From positions 6,262,802 through 6,326,801 of the forward strand of contig NC_045145.1 in NCBI RefSeq assembly GCF_008831285.2: 64,000 nucleotides of DNA, in the 5' to 3' direction. The stretch comes from Nymphaea colorata. Its lineage: Eukaryota; Streptophyta; Magnoliopsida; Nymphaeales; Nymphaeaceae. How positions within the stretch are numbered: the first letter of the stretch is position 1; each line of letters starts with the position of its first letter. Under the pieces are notes generated by a model. The model had not been told where the DNA came from. It did not search any database and saw only the letters and a list, made by a program, of their open reading frames with translations. Positions 45,086-57,226 of the stretch are shown one piece after another. Position numbers and translations under genes: made by a program.

Positions 45086-47731
45086 TGTCACACTCTAACC
45101 TTTTGACCCTCAAATATATATATTTTTTAAACATAAAGCATTGAGTGCGACGACACAACAATTCAAAAAGGAGGGAGCTATGCCATTCGAAACAATTTGC
45201 AAATTTTCATTCACATAACAATTTCAGTTCATACAAAATTACATCTGTGTATGACAAAAATGCCCCAAACAACATAATTGATGCCTAATAAAAACAAGAC
45301 ATTAATAAAATCAAAATAAGATGCGCCGGCACTATAAAGGACCCAAAACCTCCCTAGTAGGATGTGAGTGAAGCCATCTCATCAACATGCTGTCCCGGGT
45401 CTACCAAAACCTGAAAAAAAGAAACAACTGAAGGCTTAGCCTTCATAGTATGGCAACAACCCAAGAAAATCCTAGACCCTCTTAGGTAGGGCTCAAATAT
45501 GAGATAATCACAATCATAAAACAAATTATCATCATGTTGTGTCAGGGCATAGTCACATAATTTGCCAAGAAGGCCCCCCACATAAACCACGACATGTAAA
45601 GGTCACTCAATGACCACGATAACACAATTTCAAGTCACATGCAAGGCATGCATAAACATATCATTCTCATTCATTTCATTCACATGCACATCATTCACAT
45701 ACATTTCATTCATATACTTTCATTTTCATTAGCTTCAGTGAATCGACAGTTCCTGTGGGTGCAAATACAGGCACGTGCACACTGCGGCGGCCTACAGCCG
45801 ATGGACAACCTCCGTGGTGGCCTATAACAGTATGAATCCATTTCCGCCGCAGCGGTAGAGCACTTACCCATGAGTGTGTGAATTTCAAGGAGAGATACCC
45901 AGCCTTTCCTAGTACAGCCAGGTTGGGAAGGCCGAAGCCCAATACTCCAAGCATATCACACAATAGTACTCTAGGGCCTTGCACGGCTTGCGCTCCAAAC
46001 AAGCGAGACGGCGAAGACAGGACAACTCCCGAACACATAGCTACATCCCACTGGCCTCTCATCTCTTATTCTTTCAATATTATCATTATAATTGCACATT
46101 CACAAAATGACTGGCTAGCTCATGAGGTTGGTTCACTTCACGAGTGCACCCATACCTCCAACTGCCTCCACACGAGGGCTACACATATCATTAACATTCT
46201 TGGCTAGCCGTCATAACAATACGGGTACAACTACCCTTCCATTCATTCATTTGCATCATTGCCCACAACAATACATGTGCAACAAATCACAACATTCATA
46301 TTAAAAAAAGTTCACATCTTATGAAATACATCATTTACATCTTTCAAAACTTAGCCAAATCCTGGAGAGTAGTCTCGATCCTTGATTGGCTCGTAGTTGT
46401 CCTAGGCAGTTATCATTTTAAGATGCTTTCTAATGCACAACTGGGGTCGATGAGACACTCGACTCGATACCCCACCTCATCCGTCCTAAGCAGATATCAA
46501 TTCTAGCATGCACATGCAAATGCGTAATAGTTTTCAAAACAAGCTTCTAATAGCTTTTCAAAACAAAGCTTATCACATAGCAAATCATCTGCATGCATAC
46601 ATACATTCACTCACAAAACAATCATTCAATCACATCACAATCCTAGGATCCAATGATCCTAGGAACACACATTCTCAAGTTGGCCCCAGGTAGGGATTTG
46701 CTTGGAATGCCGCCATACTTGTCGCTCGTCCACAAAACACTCCAAAACGCCTTCAGTTTCACATCTAGTTGCTCAAAGTCTACTGGACGTGGCCGGTGTA
46801 GCTGCAAACATACACAAGTGGTAAATTCTCTACTAGTTTAGTTTCGCAATCTATACAAATGTAAAACAAAATCATTGAGGCACATGTCATCACCTTAAAA
46901 GGGTGTCGACGGGTAGTGTGAACCTACAAAGCCCTCCAATAGGCCTCTTCTCATCCTTAGAAGTTATCACCAAATGGTTTAAGCTTTGTGCTTTCGATTT
47001 GAACCGATCACTAATCCATTTCTCCCTTGCTTTCTTAGTTGAGACATCAACCTAACATACCTACAATACCTCAACAACAACGTACGTGCACCTCAACAAA
47101 AACATTCTTCACGAGTTCGCTACCATGGTTCTAAATTTTCTCCACACCACAATAATTTCTACCATGTTTCCTCAATTGCTTCGAAAATCAACTTATAATG
47201 CTAAAAAGATAAACATACACGTGGGTGCTTGTTCTACTGAACATAGTCATAATCTTCCCCCAAAATAGCAACATCGCTAATATGCATTCTAAATCATCAA
47301 TTCTTAATTTCAGCATGCTCAAACAATAATTATACGTGCTCCAATAGAAAATATACAACAATCTAAGCTCAATTAGACATTTCTCACCCAATTTTAAAGT
47401 CTTAGCTGTTGTAGTACTCATGGCAACCACCTCACGAGTTCAAGTGATCCCCCAAACAACCAAAATTAACTGTCGTTGTCACCTCCCAAGCCTTCAATTC
47501 ACTGGTATGAGGGGAAATAATGTGTCCTCATCTGCAATCCAAATCAACAGCCACAAAAGAGTCAAAATCAGCGAAAATCAAGTTTAAGAGAGGGGTCTGC
47601 CGCAAGAAGAGCCCCACGGTAGCGGTGAGGGTGGCTGAAACGAGTGAGAGAGGGCACTGACAGAGAGGAGAGACTAAGAGAGAGGGTTCGGACAAGGGGA
47701 GAGACAAGAGAGTGACGTAGAAAGGGGGATA

Positions 47732-47785
<54 letters not shown>

Positions 47786-48152
47786 ATGGGGAGAGAGCTG
47801 CAAGTGAAGAGCGTGAGAGAAAGAGAGGGATTCGATAGGGAACAGTCGGGGCAAGGGGGGAAAAAACGACGGAGAGCAGCCAAAGGGAAAAGAAGAAAAA
47901 TAAGATAGAGATGGGCCGACGGGCTTACCTACACGTCGCCGCCGCCGCCGCCGTTAACCTCTGTTGCTGCTGTTTAACCCTCCGCCTTCTTCTTCTTTGT
48001 GCTATGTGCAACCCAGCGGGACGGGGGAGAAGAGGGAAAGTTGAGGGAGAAGACGCGAGAGAAGAGCCCCTCGCGCGACGGGCTCTTCACGCAAGCGGGT
48101 TCGGGTCCGGGTCTGGACCTGACCCGGCTCACCCAAAAAGTCGAGTGTTACA
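45086..48152 (-). repeat. 3' LTR of the Tekay-type element
   Basis: 3067 bases, starting TGTCACACTCTAACC and ending GTCGAGTGTTACA on the plus strand. It includes a (GA)n microsatellite (47736-47783) and a GC-rich end (47930-48130) with GGGTCCGGGTC/GACCCGG hairpin words. Open frames inside it have no recognised motif and are not annotated as genes. Confidence 0.95.
47736..47783. repeat. (GA)n microsatellite in the left LTR
   Basis: Longer than the matching tract in the right LTR (about 55467-55504), so length changed after insertion. Confidence 0.9.
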
Positions 48153-48278
48153 TGCTACCCTGCTTAAATAAAATTTCGTCCTCAAAATTTAGATCATACC
48201 TTAATGCAAGAACAAATGTGGATACTTCTTTTGCATATCTTCCTCGAGTTTCCATGTGCTCTCCAAACCATGGTGTTG

Positions 48279-48500
48279 TCATTCCACTCTCAATGAAGGA
48301 ATTCTCTTTGTGCGAAGCACTTGTTCTCTTTGATCCACAATTCTAATAGGTTTTTCTTCTAGTGTCAAATCATCTTGCACCTGAATACCTTGAAAATCAA
48401 TCACATGTGTAGGGTCTGCTACACACTGTCGAAGCATGGAAACATGAAAAACATCATGAACATGACTCAAATTAGGTGGTAGTGCTAATCTGTATGCCAC
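48279..48500 (-). pseudogene. C-terminal integrase tail / chromodomain-side fragment
   Basis: The frame reads YRLALPPNLSHVHDVFHVSM then LRQCVADPTHVIDF, and later KPIRIVDQREQVLRTKRIPS. This is the conserved segment after the integrase core of plant chromoviruses (AYRLALPPxLSxVHDVFHVSMLR-Y--DPSHV), which precedes the chromodomain-like end LR-K-IP-VKV-W. The frame stops before the last part. In active elements it directs insertion to heterochromatin. Confidence 0.85.
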
Positions 48501-48893
48501 CTCTCCGATCTTAACTTATACATCAAACGGTTCAATGAACCTCAAACTCAACTTTCCCTTAATACCAAATCGAAAAATGCCTTTAGTAGGTGAAATCTTC
48601 AAGAACACATGGTCACCAACCTCAAAAGCCAACTCTCTACGTCAAATGTCGGCATAACTTTTCTGTCTACTCTAAGCAGTCAACAACTTTTTCTTTATCA
48701 ATTGCACTTGGTCGGTGTAGTGTTGCAATACTAAAGGGTTCTCGATCTTGCCATCACCCGATTCGGTCCAACAAGTTGGCGATCTGCACGGCCTTCCATA
48801 CTAGGCCTCAAAATGTGCCATCCCGATACTAGAATGGTAACTGTTATTATATGCAAATTCTGTCAATCTTACATGTTTATCCCATTCTCCTTT

Positions 48894-49498
48894 CTAGTCC
48901 AAAACACAAGCACGTAATATGTCCTCTATAGTTTGGATGGTTCTCTCAGATTGTCCGTCAGTTTGGGGGTGGAATGTTGTACTTAGCTTAAGTTTGGTAC
49001 CTAATGCCTTTTGCAATTGCCTCAAAAACCTAGAGGTAAAACGTGGATCTCGATCTACAATGATAGACTTTGGCACTCCATGCAATCTCACTTTCTCGCC
49101 AATATATACTATGCGAGACATTCTAAGGACTGACTAATTCTGATTGGCAGGAAATGAGCGGACTTTGTAAGGCGATCAACAATCAACCATATGGCATCAT
49201 ATTGTCTTCTGGTGTGAGGCAAATTAACCACAAAATCCATCGTAATATCCTCCCATTTCCACACTGGAATATCTATTTGTTGTAACAAGTCTCCTGGTCC
49301 TTGATGCTCTGCCTTGACCCGCTGGTAGACTAAGCACTTCGCTGCATATTCTGAAATTTCACGCTTCTTTCTAGGCCACAAAAAATTCCTTCTCATATCC
49401 TGAAACATCTTTGTACTACCAGGGTGTATAGAAAATTTAGATTTGTGAGCTTCATCAAGCAACGACCATTTTACCCCTTCATCTCTAGGAACCCACAA
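48894..49498 (-). pseudogene. Integrase of the Tekay-type element, frameshifted
   Basis: Frame 49498-49109 starts in the zinc domain (HKSKFSIHPGSTKMF, then KCLVYQRVK, where relatives have CLVCQ-VK, so one zinc cysteine is Tyr) and continues with ITMDFVVNLP and IWLIVDRLTKSAHFLPI, giving the first catalytic Asp. Frame 49121-48894 overlaps it and gives [17 protein letters not shown] and [20 protein letters not shown], with the second Asp and the Glu. The DDE triad is present across the two frames, but the shift and lost cysteine make the product nonfunctional. Confidence 0.9.
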
Positions 49499-49831
49499 TT
49501 TTCATCGAAACCACAATGAACCATCTCCATCCTGATACCAAGAAGAATCTGCCTTCTTACTTTCTTCCATGTTCTTAGCAAAATCGGGATCTTCCTTTTG
49601 CTTCAATATAAGCTATTCCATCAAAGGATGTCGTATCACGGCAATCATCGTTGCTTTGTTTTCATCACAAAGGTGAGGCTACCAAGCTATCACATCTTGA
49701 AACAATGTCCAAGAACGAGTTAACATATTGCACATTGTTGCCTAAGCATGTCTGCTCAAAGCATCAGCTACCACATTCGCTTTTCCTGAATGATATGATA
49801 TTGAGAAATCATAATCCTTTAAGTATTTGAT

Positions 49832-50615
49832 CTATCTTCTTTGCCTCAAATTGAGATCCTTTTGGGAGAATATGTACTTCAATGACTTCTGATCTGTAAA
49901 CACCTCAAAAATTGCACCATAAAGATAATGTCTCCACATCTTCAATGCGAACACAACCGCTCCCAACTCCAAATCATGAGTGGGATAATGTTTCTCATGG
50001 TCCTTCAATGTCTTGATGCATAAGCCACTACACGACCATGTTGCATCAATACACAACCGTAACTGATTCTCGATGCATCGGTATACACCACAAATCCAGA
50101 ATGACCCGATAGAAACTTCAAAATAAGGGCAGTGGTAAGCTTGTCCTTCAAAGTTTGGAAACTCTTTTCGCATTCTTCATTCCAAACAAACTTCACTTCT
50201 TTTCTTAATAGCTTAGTCATAGGCGTAGCTATTTTCGAAAAGTCTTGTATAAACCTGCGATAATATCCTGTCAATTCCAAAAGCTTCAAACCTCAGTTAC
50301 ATTGCATGGCATCTTCCAGTCTTGTACAGCCGACACCTTAGCCGGATCAACGGAAATTCCATCCTTCCAGATCACATGACCAAGAAAGTTTACCTTTTCT
50401 AGTAAAAATTCACATTTTGAGTATTTGGCATATAACTTATGCTTAAACAAAATACCCAACACACTCCTTAAGTGATCTCTATGCTCTGTCTCACTATTTG
50501 AGTACACCAAAATGTCATCAACAAAAACAATAACAAATCGATCCAAGTAGCTTTGTAAAACCCGATTCATGAGGTCCATAAACACTGTAGGAGTATTGGT
50601 CAACCCAAAAGGCAT
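49832..50615 (-). pseudogene. RT and RNase H of the Tekay-type element, frameshifted
   Basis: Frame 50615-50286 gives [33 protein letters not shown] (catalytic FVDD intact), [20 protein letters not shown] and [20 protein letters not shown]. Frame 50289-50005 continues with [35 protein letters not shown] and [20 protein letters not shown], the first RNase H Asp. Frame 50173-49832 gives [20 protein letters not shown] and [20 protein letters not shown], the rest of RNase H. Two frameshifts separate three good pieces. The RT N-terminus (50620-50980) is more degenerate. Confidence 0.9.
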
Positions 50616-51037
50616 GACCCTGAATTCATAGTGCCCATATCTAGTTCAAAAAGCAGTCTTAGAAACATCTTCCTCCCGTATCAAGAGTTGATGATAACCT
50701 GTCCTCAAATCGACCTTGGAGAATATCTTTGCATTCTTAAGCTGATCAAACAAGTATTCAATTCTTGGAAGCGGATACTTATTCTTGATAGTGACTTGAT
50801 TCAACATGCGGTAGGCAAACTTGACAGTTCCTCAGGAAACACATCGTTGTACTCACTCACAACGGCAACATCCTGTAACCTCATCAGTTCAATCTCATTG
50901 GTCAACACATTGACCAAGAATGCAACACTTCCATTTTCTATGGAACGTTTAGCTTTCAATGCAGACACCATTATCTTATAAGTTCAACTAGCTTTACGAG
51001 CATGGAATTCCACAGGTTGTATTTCATTAGTCAACAA

Positions 51038-51322
51038 CTATATCTGTTTCTTCATGCAATCTATATTGGCATAATGCGCATAAAGCCAACCCACACCCAA
51101 AATCACATCGAATTCACTGAGACTTATGATCACCAACTGTGCAGGTAAGTGATGTTGACGGATCTCCACGTCCACATCATGTACATACTCACTACATGAC
51201 TCTTGAGCATGCATAGAGCTGACGACTTTTAAAACATATGGCATCATCCTAGCTGACATTTCTAGTGAAGTAGCAAATCGACTAGATATAAATGAATGAG
51301 TCACCTCTGCATCAAACAACAT
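51038..51322 (-). pseudogene. Protease of the Tekay-type element, active site lost
   Basis: The frame begins MLFDAEVTHSFISSRFA and ends in EFDVILGVGWLYAHYANIDC. Relatives have LFD(S/T)GATHSFIS; here the Ser/Thr-Gly pair after the catalytic Asp is Ala-Glu, which should abolish activity. The ILGxxWLxxHxAxIDC end is intact. The enzyme would have cut gag-pol. Confidence 0.9.
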
Positions 51323-51477
51323 TATAGCAATATGAGAACCAATAAGTAAAGTACTTTAAATAAGGTCGTGTGCCTGTAGCTCCTCCACAGTAGTTGCGTA
51401 GACACGTCAGGTTGTCCTCTTTGCACTAGAAGGATTGGCCTCAAGCTTCTTCAACTCTCTTTCTCGCTTTATGGGGC

Positions 51478-52601
51478 AATCTTTGATGAAGTGCCCCATC
51501 CCTCTACAATGTAAACATGCCCCCGATCACCCAATGACATGGCTTTCTAGGGTGCACACATGAACAAGTGGGGCACCTTGGTGAAGTCGGGGTGGCCACT
51601 GACCCCTATGGGGCCTCACTGCTGTTTGGCCTGTTCGGTCTGAATGTTCGGTCATCATGCCTCTCATAAGGCTTTGTCCTGCCTGCAAAGTGGTGGTGCT
51701 TGACCTGTGTTCGCCCACCATATGAGTGCTGGCCTGCCTTCTTATAATGGTCCTTATATGTCCTTGCCCCGTCCTCTTCCATGCATCTCGTCATGGTAAC
51801 CGCCTCGTCCAAGTCGTGGGGTCTGCTTGACATAACTTTGCTTCGTAGTCCATCATGCAGCCCACGCACAAACTTTCCTGCTCTAGCCTCATCTATAGTG
51901 TAGAGATGCGGGCAATACACCTCTAAGTGTCGATATTTCGTAACGTATTCTTCCAAGCTCAATTAATTTTATTGCAACTCAAGAAACTCTTGCATTTTCT
52001 TGTCTCTGGCATGCACTAGAAAGTAAGTGCTGAAGAAAGATTCTCTAAACTGCTTCCATGAGATTGACAGTTGGTCTGCAAACCGAATCTTACGGGTTAA
52101 TTGCCACCAGTTCTTGGCATCACTTTTCAACAGATAAGAGCCATAATTCACCTTGTCTCCTTTTGGCATCTTTAGAAGCTCAAAGATGCATTCTAGTTCC
52201 CCAATCCATTCTTCAGCCTTGTCTGGACTGCCATCTCCAGTAAAAACAGGCGGCTGCATCGCCATAAACTGCTGGATTGACACCATTGTTGTCTTCTCCT
52301 AAAGTGGCACAGTGGTGTCTCCAATAGGGGATGTGTGGCTCCTCTGATTACTGACCATTGACTGTACATGAGAGGTCAGTGTTTGTAGGGTTGTTAGCAG
52401 TATAGTCTGCTGATCCACAGGTGGAGTTTGCCTTGGTGGGGTTTGGGCACCCACACCAGTCTGGGCGTTATGTTGCCCTGATGTACTATCATCCATTAGG
52501 GTACATGCATCAGAATGGGCCGAACTTGGCTCTCTTTGTGCCTCTACAGGCGGCCCAGCTCGCTTTTTTCCCCTACATTGGTACTCCATCTGAACAAACA
52601 A
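51478..52601 (-). pseudogene. gag of the Tekay-type element with zinc knuckle
   Basis: Frame 52601-52299 holds the variable N-terminus (Gln- and Pro-rich). Frame 52286-51969 gives MQPPVFTGDGSPDKAEEWIG, ELECIFELLKMPKGDKVNYG and WWQLTRKIRFADQLSISWKQ, the capsid core. Frame 51962-51606 gives MSLEEYVTKYRHLEVYCPHL and KFVRGLHDGLRSKV. Near 51522-51478 CLHCRGMGHFIKDC is an intact C-x2-C-x4-H-x4-C knuckle. Stops and shifts separate the parts. This would make the particle shell and bind RNA. Confidence 0.85.
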
Positions 52602-52830
52602 GAACCCTCATTTTCAAACCAGGTCTATGACCAATCTTTCACATCCAATCACAGAAGTGCATCAGCACAATGTTTCAAAACATCCATCACTCAAAAAAAC
52701 AATCACCTTTTGTACATATACTTTACTGAAAAATCAAACTACAATAGAAATTCGATCAAGTAACTGCATACCAGGGCAACACAGTTTCACATATAGGCTT
52801 TAACTCACATCCATAGTGGAGTTTGCTATA

Positions 52831-52842
52831 GCTCTGATACCA
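52831..52842 (-). promoter_or_regulatory. Primer-binding site for initiator tRNA-Met
   Basis: GCTCTGATACCA on the plus strand, i.e. TGGTATCAGAGC on the element strand, four bases from the 5' LTR. This is the standard tRNA-Met primer site of plant gypsy elements. Confidence 0.95.
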
Positions 52843-52846
52843 AACC

Positions 52847-55800
52847 TGTCACACCCCAACCTTTTGACCCTCAAATAATTTTTTTTTTAAACAGAAAGCA
52901 TTGAGGTACGATCACACAACAATTTAAAAAGGAGGGAGCTATGCCATTCGAAACAATAGGGCAAACTTTCCTTCATATAACAATTGCAGTTCATACAAAA
53001 TTACATCTGTGTATGACAAAAATGCTCCAAACAACATAATTGATGCCTAACAAAAACAAGACATCAATAAAATCAAAATAAGACGCACCGACACTAAAAA
53101 GAGCCAAAACCTCCCCAGTAGGATGTGAGTGAAGCCATTTCATCAACCTGCTGTCCCGGGTCTGCCAAAACCAGAAAAAAAGAAACAACTGAAGGCTTAG
53201 CTTTCATAGTATGGCAACAACCCAAGAAAATCTCAAACCCTCTTAGGTAGGGCTCAAATATGAGATAATCACAATCATAAAAACAAATTATCATCATGTC
53301 ATGTAAGACCATAGTCACATCATTTGCCAAGTAGGCCCCCTACATAGACCACGACATGTAAAGGCCACTCAATGGCCACGATAACACAATTTCAAGTCAC
53401 ATGCAAGGCATGCATAAACATATCATTCTCATTCATTTCATTCACATGCACATCATTCACATACATTTTATTCATATACTTTCATTTTCATTAGCTTCAG
53501 TGAATTGACAGTTCCTGTGGGTGCAAATACAGGCACGTGCATACCACGGGCAGCCTACAGCCGATGGACAACCCCTGTGGTGGCCCATAACAGTATGGGT
53601 TCATTCTCGCTGCAGCGGTAGAGCACTCACCTATGGGTGAGTGAATTCCAAGAAGAGATACTCAGCCTTCTATAGGACACCTAGGTTGAGAAGGCGGGAG
53701 CCCAACGCTCCAAGCACATCACACAACAGATGAAACCAATGGCGAAGGCGAGACAACTCCCAAACACGTAGCCACATTCCACTAGCCTCTCATCTCTTAT
53801 TCTTTCATTATTATCATTATAATTGCACATTCACAAAATGACTAGCTAGTTCATGAGGTTGGTTCACTTCACGAGTGCACTCATACCACCAATTGCCTTC
53901 ACACGAGGGCTACACATATCAATAACATTCTTAGCTAGCCGTCATAACAATACAGGTACAACTACCATTCCATTCATTCATTTGCTTCATTGCCCACGGC
54001 AATACATGTGCAACAAATCACAATATTCACATTCATAAAAATTCAAATCTTATCAAACACATCATTCACATCTTTTAAAACTTCGCCGTATCCCAGAGAG
54101 TAGTCTCGATCCTTGATTGGCTCGTAGTTGTCCTAAGCAATTATCATTGTAGGATGCTTTCTAATGCACAATTGGGGTTGAGGAGACACTCGACTCGATA
54201 CCCCCACCTCATCTGTCCTAAGCAGATATCTATTCTAGCATGCACATGCAAATGCGTAATAGTTTTCAAAACAAGCTTCTAATAACTTTTCAAAACAAAG
54301 CTTATCATATATAAAATCATCCGCATGCATACATACATTCACTCACAAAACAATCATTCAATCACATCACAATCCTAGAATCCAACGATCTTAGGAACAC
54401 ACATTCTCAACTTGGCCCCAGGCAGGGATTTGCCTGAAATGCCAACATACATGTTGCGCGTCCACAAAACACTCCAAAACGCCTTGAGCTTCACGTCTAG
54501 TTGATCAAGGCCTACTGGACGTGCCCAGTGTACCTGCAAATATACACAAGTGGTAAATTCTCTACTGGTTTTGTATCGCAATCCATACAAAAACACAACA
54601 AAATCATTAAGGCACATGTCATCGCCTCAAGAGGGTGTCGACGTGTAGTGTCGACCTACAAAGCCCTCCAATAGGCCTCTTCTCAGCCGTAGAGGTTATC
54701 ACCAAATGGTTTAAGCTTCACGCTTTCGATTGGAACCGATCACTAATCCATTTCTCCCTTGATTCCTTAGTTGAGGTGTCAACATAACTTACCTACAATA
54801 CCCCAACAACAACATACGTGCACCTCAACAAAAACATACTTCACGAGTTCGCTACCACGGTTCTAAATCTTTTCCACACCACAATAATTTCTACCATGTT
54901 TCCCCAATTGCTTCGAAAATCAACTTATAATGCTAAAGTGATAAACATACACGTGGCGCTTGTCTTACTCAACGTAGTCATAATCTTCCCCCAAAATTGC
55001 AGCATCGCTAATATGCATTCTAAATCATTTATTAATTCTAGCATGCTCAAACAATAATTATACGTGCTTCAACAGAAAATATACAACATTCTAAGCTCGA
55101 TTAGACATTTCTCACCCCAATTTCAATGTCTTAGCTGCTGCAGTTCTCCTGGCAGCCACCTCATGAGTTCAAGTGATCCCCCAAACAACCAAAATTAACT
55201 GTTGTCGTCACCTCCCAAGCCTTCAACTCGCTGGTATGAGGGGAAATGATGTGTCCCCAACTGCAGTCCAAACCAATAGCCACAAAAGAGTCGAAATCAG
55301 CAAAAATGAAGTTTAAGAGAGGGGTCTGCCGCAAGAAGAGCCCCACGGTAGCGGTGAGGGTGGTTGAAACGAGTGAGGGAGGGCGCTGACAAAGAGAAGA
55401 GACTGAGAGAGAGGGTTCAGACAAGGGGAGAGACAAGAGAGTGGCGGAGGAAGGGGGATGGCACGGGAGAGAGAGAGAGAGGGAGAGAGAGAGAGAGAGA
55501 GAGAAGGGATGGGGAGACAACTGCGAGTGAAGAGCGTGAAAGAAAGAGGGGTATTCGACAGGGAACAGTCAGGGCAAGGAGAGAAAAAATGACGGAGAGC
55601 AGCAAAAGGGAAAAGAAGAAAAAGAAGAAAGAGAGGGACCGATGGGCTTACCTACACGTCACCGCCGTCGTCGCCATTAACCTCCGTCATCGCTATTCAA
55701 CCCTCCGCCTTCTTCTTCTCTGTGCTATGTGCAACCCAGCGGGACGAGGGAGAAGAGGTAAAGTCGAGGGAGAAGACGCGAGAGAAGAGCCCCTCGCGCG

Positions 55801-55875
55801 ACGGTCTCTTCACGCAGGCGGGTTTGGGTCCAGGTCTGGACCCGACCTGGCCCACCCAAAAAGTCGAGTGTTACA
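52847..55875 (-). repeat. 5' LTR of the Tekay-type element
   Basis: 3029 bases, starting TGTCACACCCCAACC and ending GTCGAGTGTTACA on the plus strand; colinear with the left LTR. As the 5' LTR of a minus-strand element its promoter should lie in the right part. It has a shorter (GA)n tract (55467-55504) and the same GC-rich right end (55640-55860). Confidence 0.95.
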
Positions 55876-55880
55876 CAGAC
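55876..55880. repeat. Target-site duplication, right copy (CAGAC)
   Basis: Identical to 45081-45085. Confidence 0.9.
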
Positions 55881-56135
55881 CATATAACTAAGATGAAATG
55901 CATATACCTACCAATGTTTCCTTATGTAGACAGAACCCTGACCTATTGGTACGAGGTTTAACCATTCCTAGTGCCTTTACCAAAGGTAATATGATGAAAG
56001 ACTAGAGTAAAGTGTTGCAATATGTAAGATTAAATGTCATTCAAAGCCTAAGAAAAATAAACATTCCCTAATTTTAAAATTGTGCATGCTTTGAAATCTA
56101 GGTAGATCTCATAAATAGACTGATGAAAAGGGGAA

Positions 56136-57135
56136 AGATGATGGAGGTAGTCGGAGTGACCTACCGCAAAGAGGTGGCATGGCGGGACCTCATCGCTTGT
56201 TTCATGAGGCGGCGCCACCCGTGTAACAGCTGACAGTGTTCTCGTGCACTAGACTGGAGTAGCGCAGCCCATGCTAGCTGGTGTGTGTATGTGAATAGAG
56301 TGGTAGAGGTCTTCTGGCTATTTACTGTCCAACAGACGAAAAACTCTAGTTATCCATCTACTGGCTAAGAAAGAGCCATAATTTTTTATATCATAGAGGG
56401 AGAGGAAGGGGGAGAGACATACATAGAGAAACTACCTTCTATCTAGAGAGAGAAAACTCTTCACTTATCCTACTTAGACATTGATGAACCGTCCAAAGGG
56501 GAGGGAGGTGTTGTGCATGGGCTGACATTTGGATAACTACATAGCAGAGCAACTCAAAAGAACCAAAAGACCAGCTTCACAATGCGGCCAACAGAAGAAA
56601 ATGCAATCCTATTACAACAACCACCATGCCCATGGGAGGGATTTGATGGACAGAGTGATTGTTGTAATTGCATAGCATTTGCTTCCACTGGCCGCACCTG
56701 TCAACTGCTCTTTTGGTTCTTTTGAGTCGCTCTGCCATTGAATTACCCAAATGTCTGCCCATGCCTGCCACCTCCCTCCCATTGGATGGTTAATAGATGT
56801 CTAAGCATGACAGGGGAAAATTTTTCTCTCTTTAGATAATGGATTGGCAAGACAGAGTCTCTCCCCTTCCCTCTTCCTCTATGACAGAACAAATTTTAGT
56901 CCTTAATTTCCTAGTCAGTAGATAGATAGGTGAAGATTTTTTTCTCCCATTGGACAGTAAATAGCCACGAAACCTCTGCCTCTATCTTTCCCTACATACA
57001 CCCACCCACCAGCATGGGCTGCACTACCTCCAGACTAGAAGCGAAGAAAACCACCAACTGGCACCGCCTCATGAAACATGCAGGGAAGTCATACCACCTT
57101 TTCAAGACTGCTCACTATGACTACCTCCATCAACT
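56136..57135. repeat. Imperfect ~1-kb palindrome built from a DUF630-gene 5' end
   Basis: The left arm (about 56136-56625) is the reverse complement of the right arm (about 56650-57135) with substitutions and indels. Examples are GTTTCATGAGGCGGCGCCA (56199) against TGGCACCGCCTCATGAAAC (57060), GCAGCCCATGCTAGCTGGTG (56264) against CCACCAGCATGGGCTGC (57006), and GGCTATTTACTGTCCAA (56318) against TTGGACAGTAAATAGCC (56950). The centre near 56640 is a short loop. Both arms include the region around an ATG with MGC coding potential. Confidence 0.9.
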
Positions 57136-57226
57136 TTATCATAAGGCAAAAAAATTCAAGCTTAGGCCCTTGAGGGGAAGCATAGACACACTATCTACAA
57201 GCCTGGCCTGCCTCTCTCTTCCGTAG
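57014..57226 (+). pseudogene. DUF630-family N-terminal fragment in the right arm
   Basis: The 70-residue frame starts MGCTTSRLEAKKT and continues NWHRLMKHAGKSYHLFKTAH then YDYLHQLYHKAKKF. Plant DUF630/DUF632 proteins (the family of NRG2-like and APSR1-like proteins) begin with MGC-x-SK/R(L/I), an N-myristoylation and palmitoylation signal, followed by a helix with (R)xLMKxAxxxRxxLaxAHxxYLxSL. The match covers that whole first helix, after which the frame diverges and stops. The opposite arm shows better family wording on the minus strand (RRLMKQAMRSRHA near 56215-56175), but with a one-base deletion after MGCAT and stops. So both arms are broken copies of one exon. Confidence 0.6.

Larger units (their letters stand above)
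45086..55875 (-). mobile_element. Near full-length Tekay/Del-type Ty3/gypsy retrotransposon (10.8 kb)
   Basis: Two ~3-kb LTRs (45086-48152 and 52847-55875) flank a 4.7-kb interior transcribed on the minus strand: gag, zinc knuckle, protease, RT, RNase H, integrase and a C-terminal chromoviral region. Borders are TG...CA, flanked by identical CAGAC. A 12-base match to initiator tRNA-Met lies next to the right (5') LTR. LTR pairs differ by many substitutions and indels, and coding frames are broken, so the insertion is old and inactive. The lineage call rests on LTR size and on pol and C-terminal wording. Confidence 0.9.

Noticed and set aside
45354-48171. Several 60-118-codon frames within the left LTR, some repeated in the right LTR
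   Set aside because: They lie in LTR sequence, have no domain, and the copies in the other LTR are frameshifted.
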